Below, piece after piece: positions 63,970 to 64,000 of a stretch of 64,000 bases of DNA. The notes beneath the pieces were generated by a model, which saw only the letters and a list, made by a program, of their open reading frames with translations, searched no databases and had not been told where the DNA came from. Source of the stretch: Marinilabiliaceae bacterium (GTDB lineage Bacteria; Bacteroidota; Bacteroidia; Bacteroidales; Marinilabiliaceae). The stretch's first letter is position 1, and each line of letters opens with the position of its first letter. Position numbers and translations under genes: made by a program. The stretch covers positions 58,882 through 122,881 of the forward strand of contig JAFGBR010000074.1 of assembly GCA_016933045.1 (NCBI GenBank). Direction: 5' to 3'.

Positions 63970-64000
63970 AGTTCATTATTTAGTTATTCTACGCTCATTA

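Noticed and set aside
1..64000. CRISPR arrays, integrases, phage structural genes or rRNA
   Set aside because: No regularly spaced repeats, Cas proteins, integrases, phage genes or rRNA motifs were seen; the only mobile traces are the RAYT-related sequences near 62 kb.

Overview
The window is AT-rich DNA from a free-living, probably marine member of the Bacteroidota (Bacteroidales/Marinilabiliales-like). The evidence is the gene content (TviB-type nucleotide-sugar enzymes, a beta-propeller sensor kinase, several hybrid kinases, DUF5703 and lamin-tail secreted proteins, DUF4268, a RAYT transposase), promoters of the Bacteroidota TTTG-N19-TAnnTTTG form, frequent lack of Shine-Dalgarno sequences, and lipoprotein signals typical of the phylum. 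The species cannot be named from the sequence alone.

Layout. 0-5.2 kb: start of riboflavin synthase at the left edge, an extended SDR, two unrelated L,D-transpeptidase-fold proteins and a secreted alpha/beta hydrolase lipoprotein. 5.2-9.3 kb: a tight minus-strand operon wbpE-wbpD-wbpB-wbpA for a 2,3-diacetamido uronic-acid sugar nucleotide. 9.4-11.6 kb: metK behind a SAM-II-like riboswitch, then a tRNA-Glu / rpsT / tRNA-Glu block with a good promoter and terminator. 11.7-21.2 kb: radC followed by nine closely packed genes: polysaccharide deacetylase, FemAB-like transferase, AMP-forming ligase, GNAT, acyl carrier protein, second GNAT-like protein, flippase, asparagine-synthase-like protein and hexapeptide acyltransferase. 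This is the most interesting region. Its gene set recalls the tailoring genes of exosortase (XrtA/PEP-CTERM) polysaccharide loci, but no exosortase, glycosyltransferase or polymerase is present here. 21.2-29.6 kb: folK, sppA, lpxK, punA, a secreted lamin-tail protein and asd. 29.6-37 kb: a substrate-binding lipoprotein, a hybrid kinase and a DUF5703 glycosidase in one operon, next to a flippase-like membrane protein. 37-43.7 kb: SDR/AraC divergent pair, an XPF/ERCC4 nuclease, homoserine dehydrogenase, rbfA, a LolC/E-like permease and dusB. 43.8-55.2 kb: a propeller sensor kinase, DUF4268, fabH, rpmF, yceD, two more kinases and rsgA. 55.3-61.2 kb: a TetR-controlled set of LolA-like protein, two FtsX-type permeases, LolD-like ATPase and outer-membrane barrel. 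61.2-64 kb: a decayed accessory patch with a broken lipoprotein gene, a frameshifted REP-associated transposase with its flanking inverted repeats set into an older transposase remnant, and a frameshifted XRE regulator in front of an antitoxin/PemK-MazF pair.

How the genes fit together. Much of the window concerns the envelope: sugar-nucleotide synthesis (wbp genes), acyl or aminoacyl tailoring and export (12.4-21.2 kb), lipid A (lpxK), peptidoglycan (L,D-transpeptidases), fatty acids (fabH) and lipoprotein or lipid traffic (LolC/E-like and LolA/FtsX/LolD sets). Four sensor kinases occur without a separate DNA-binding response regulator.
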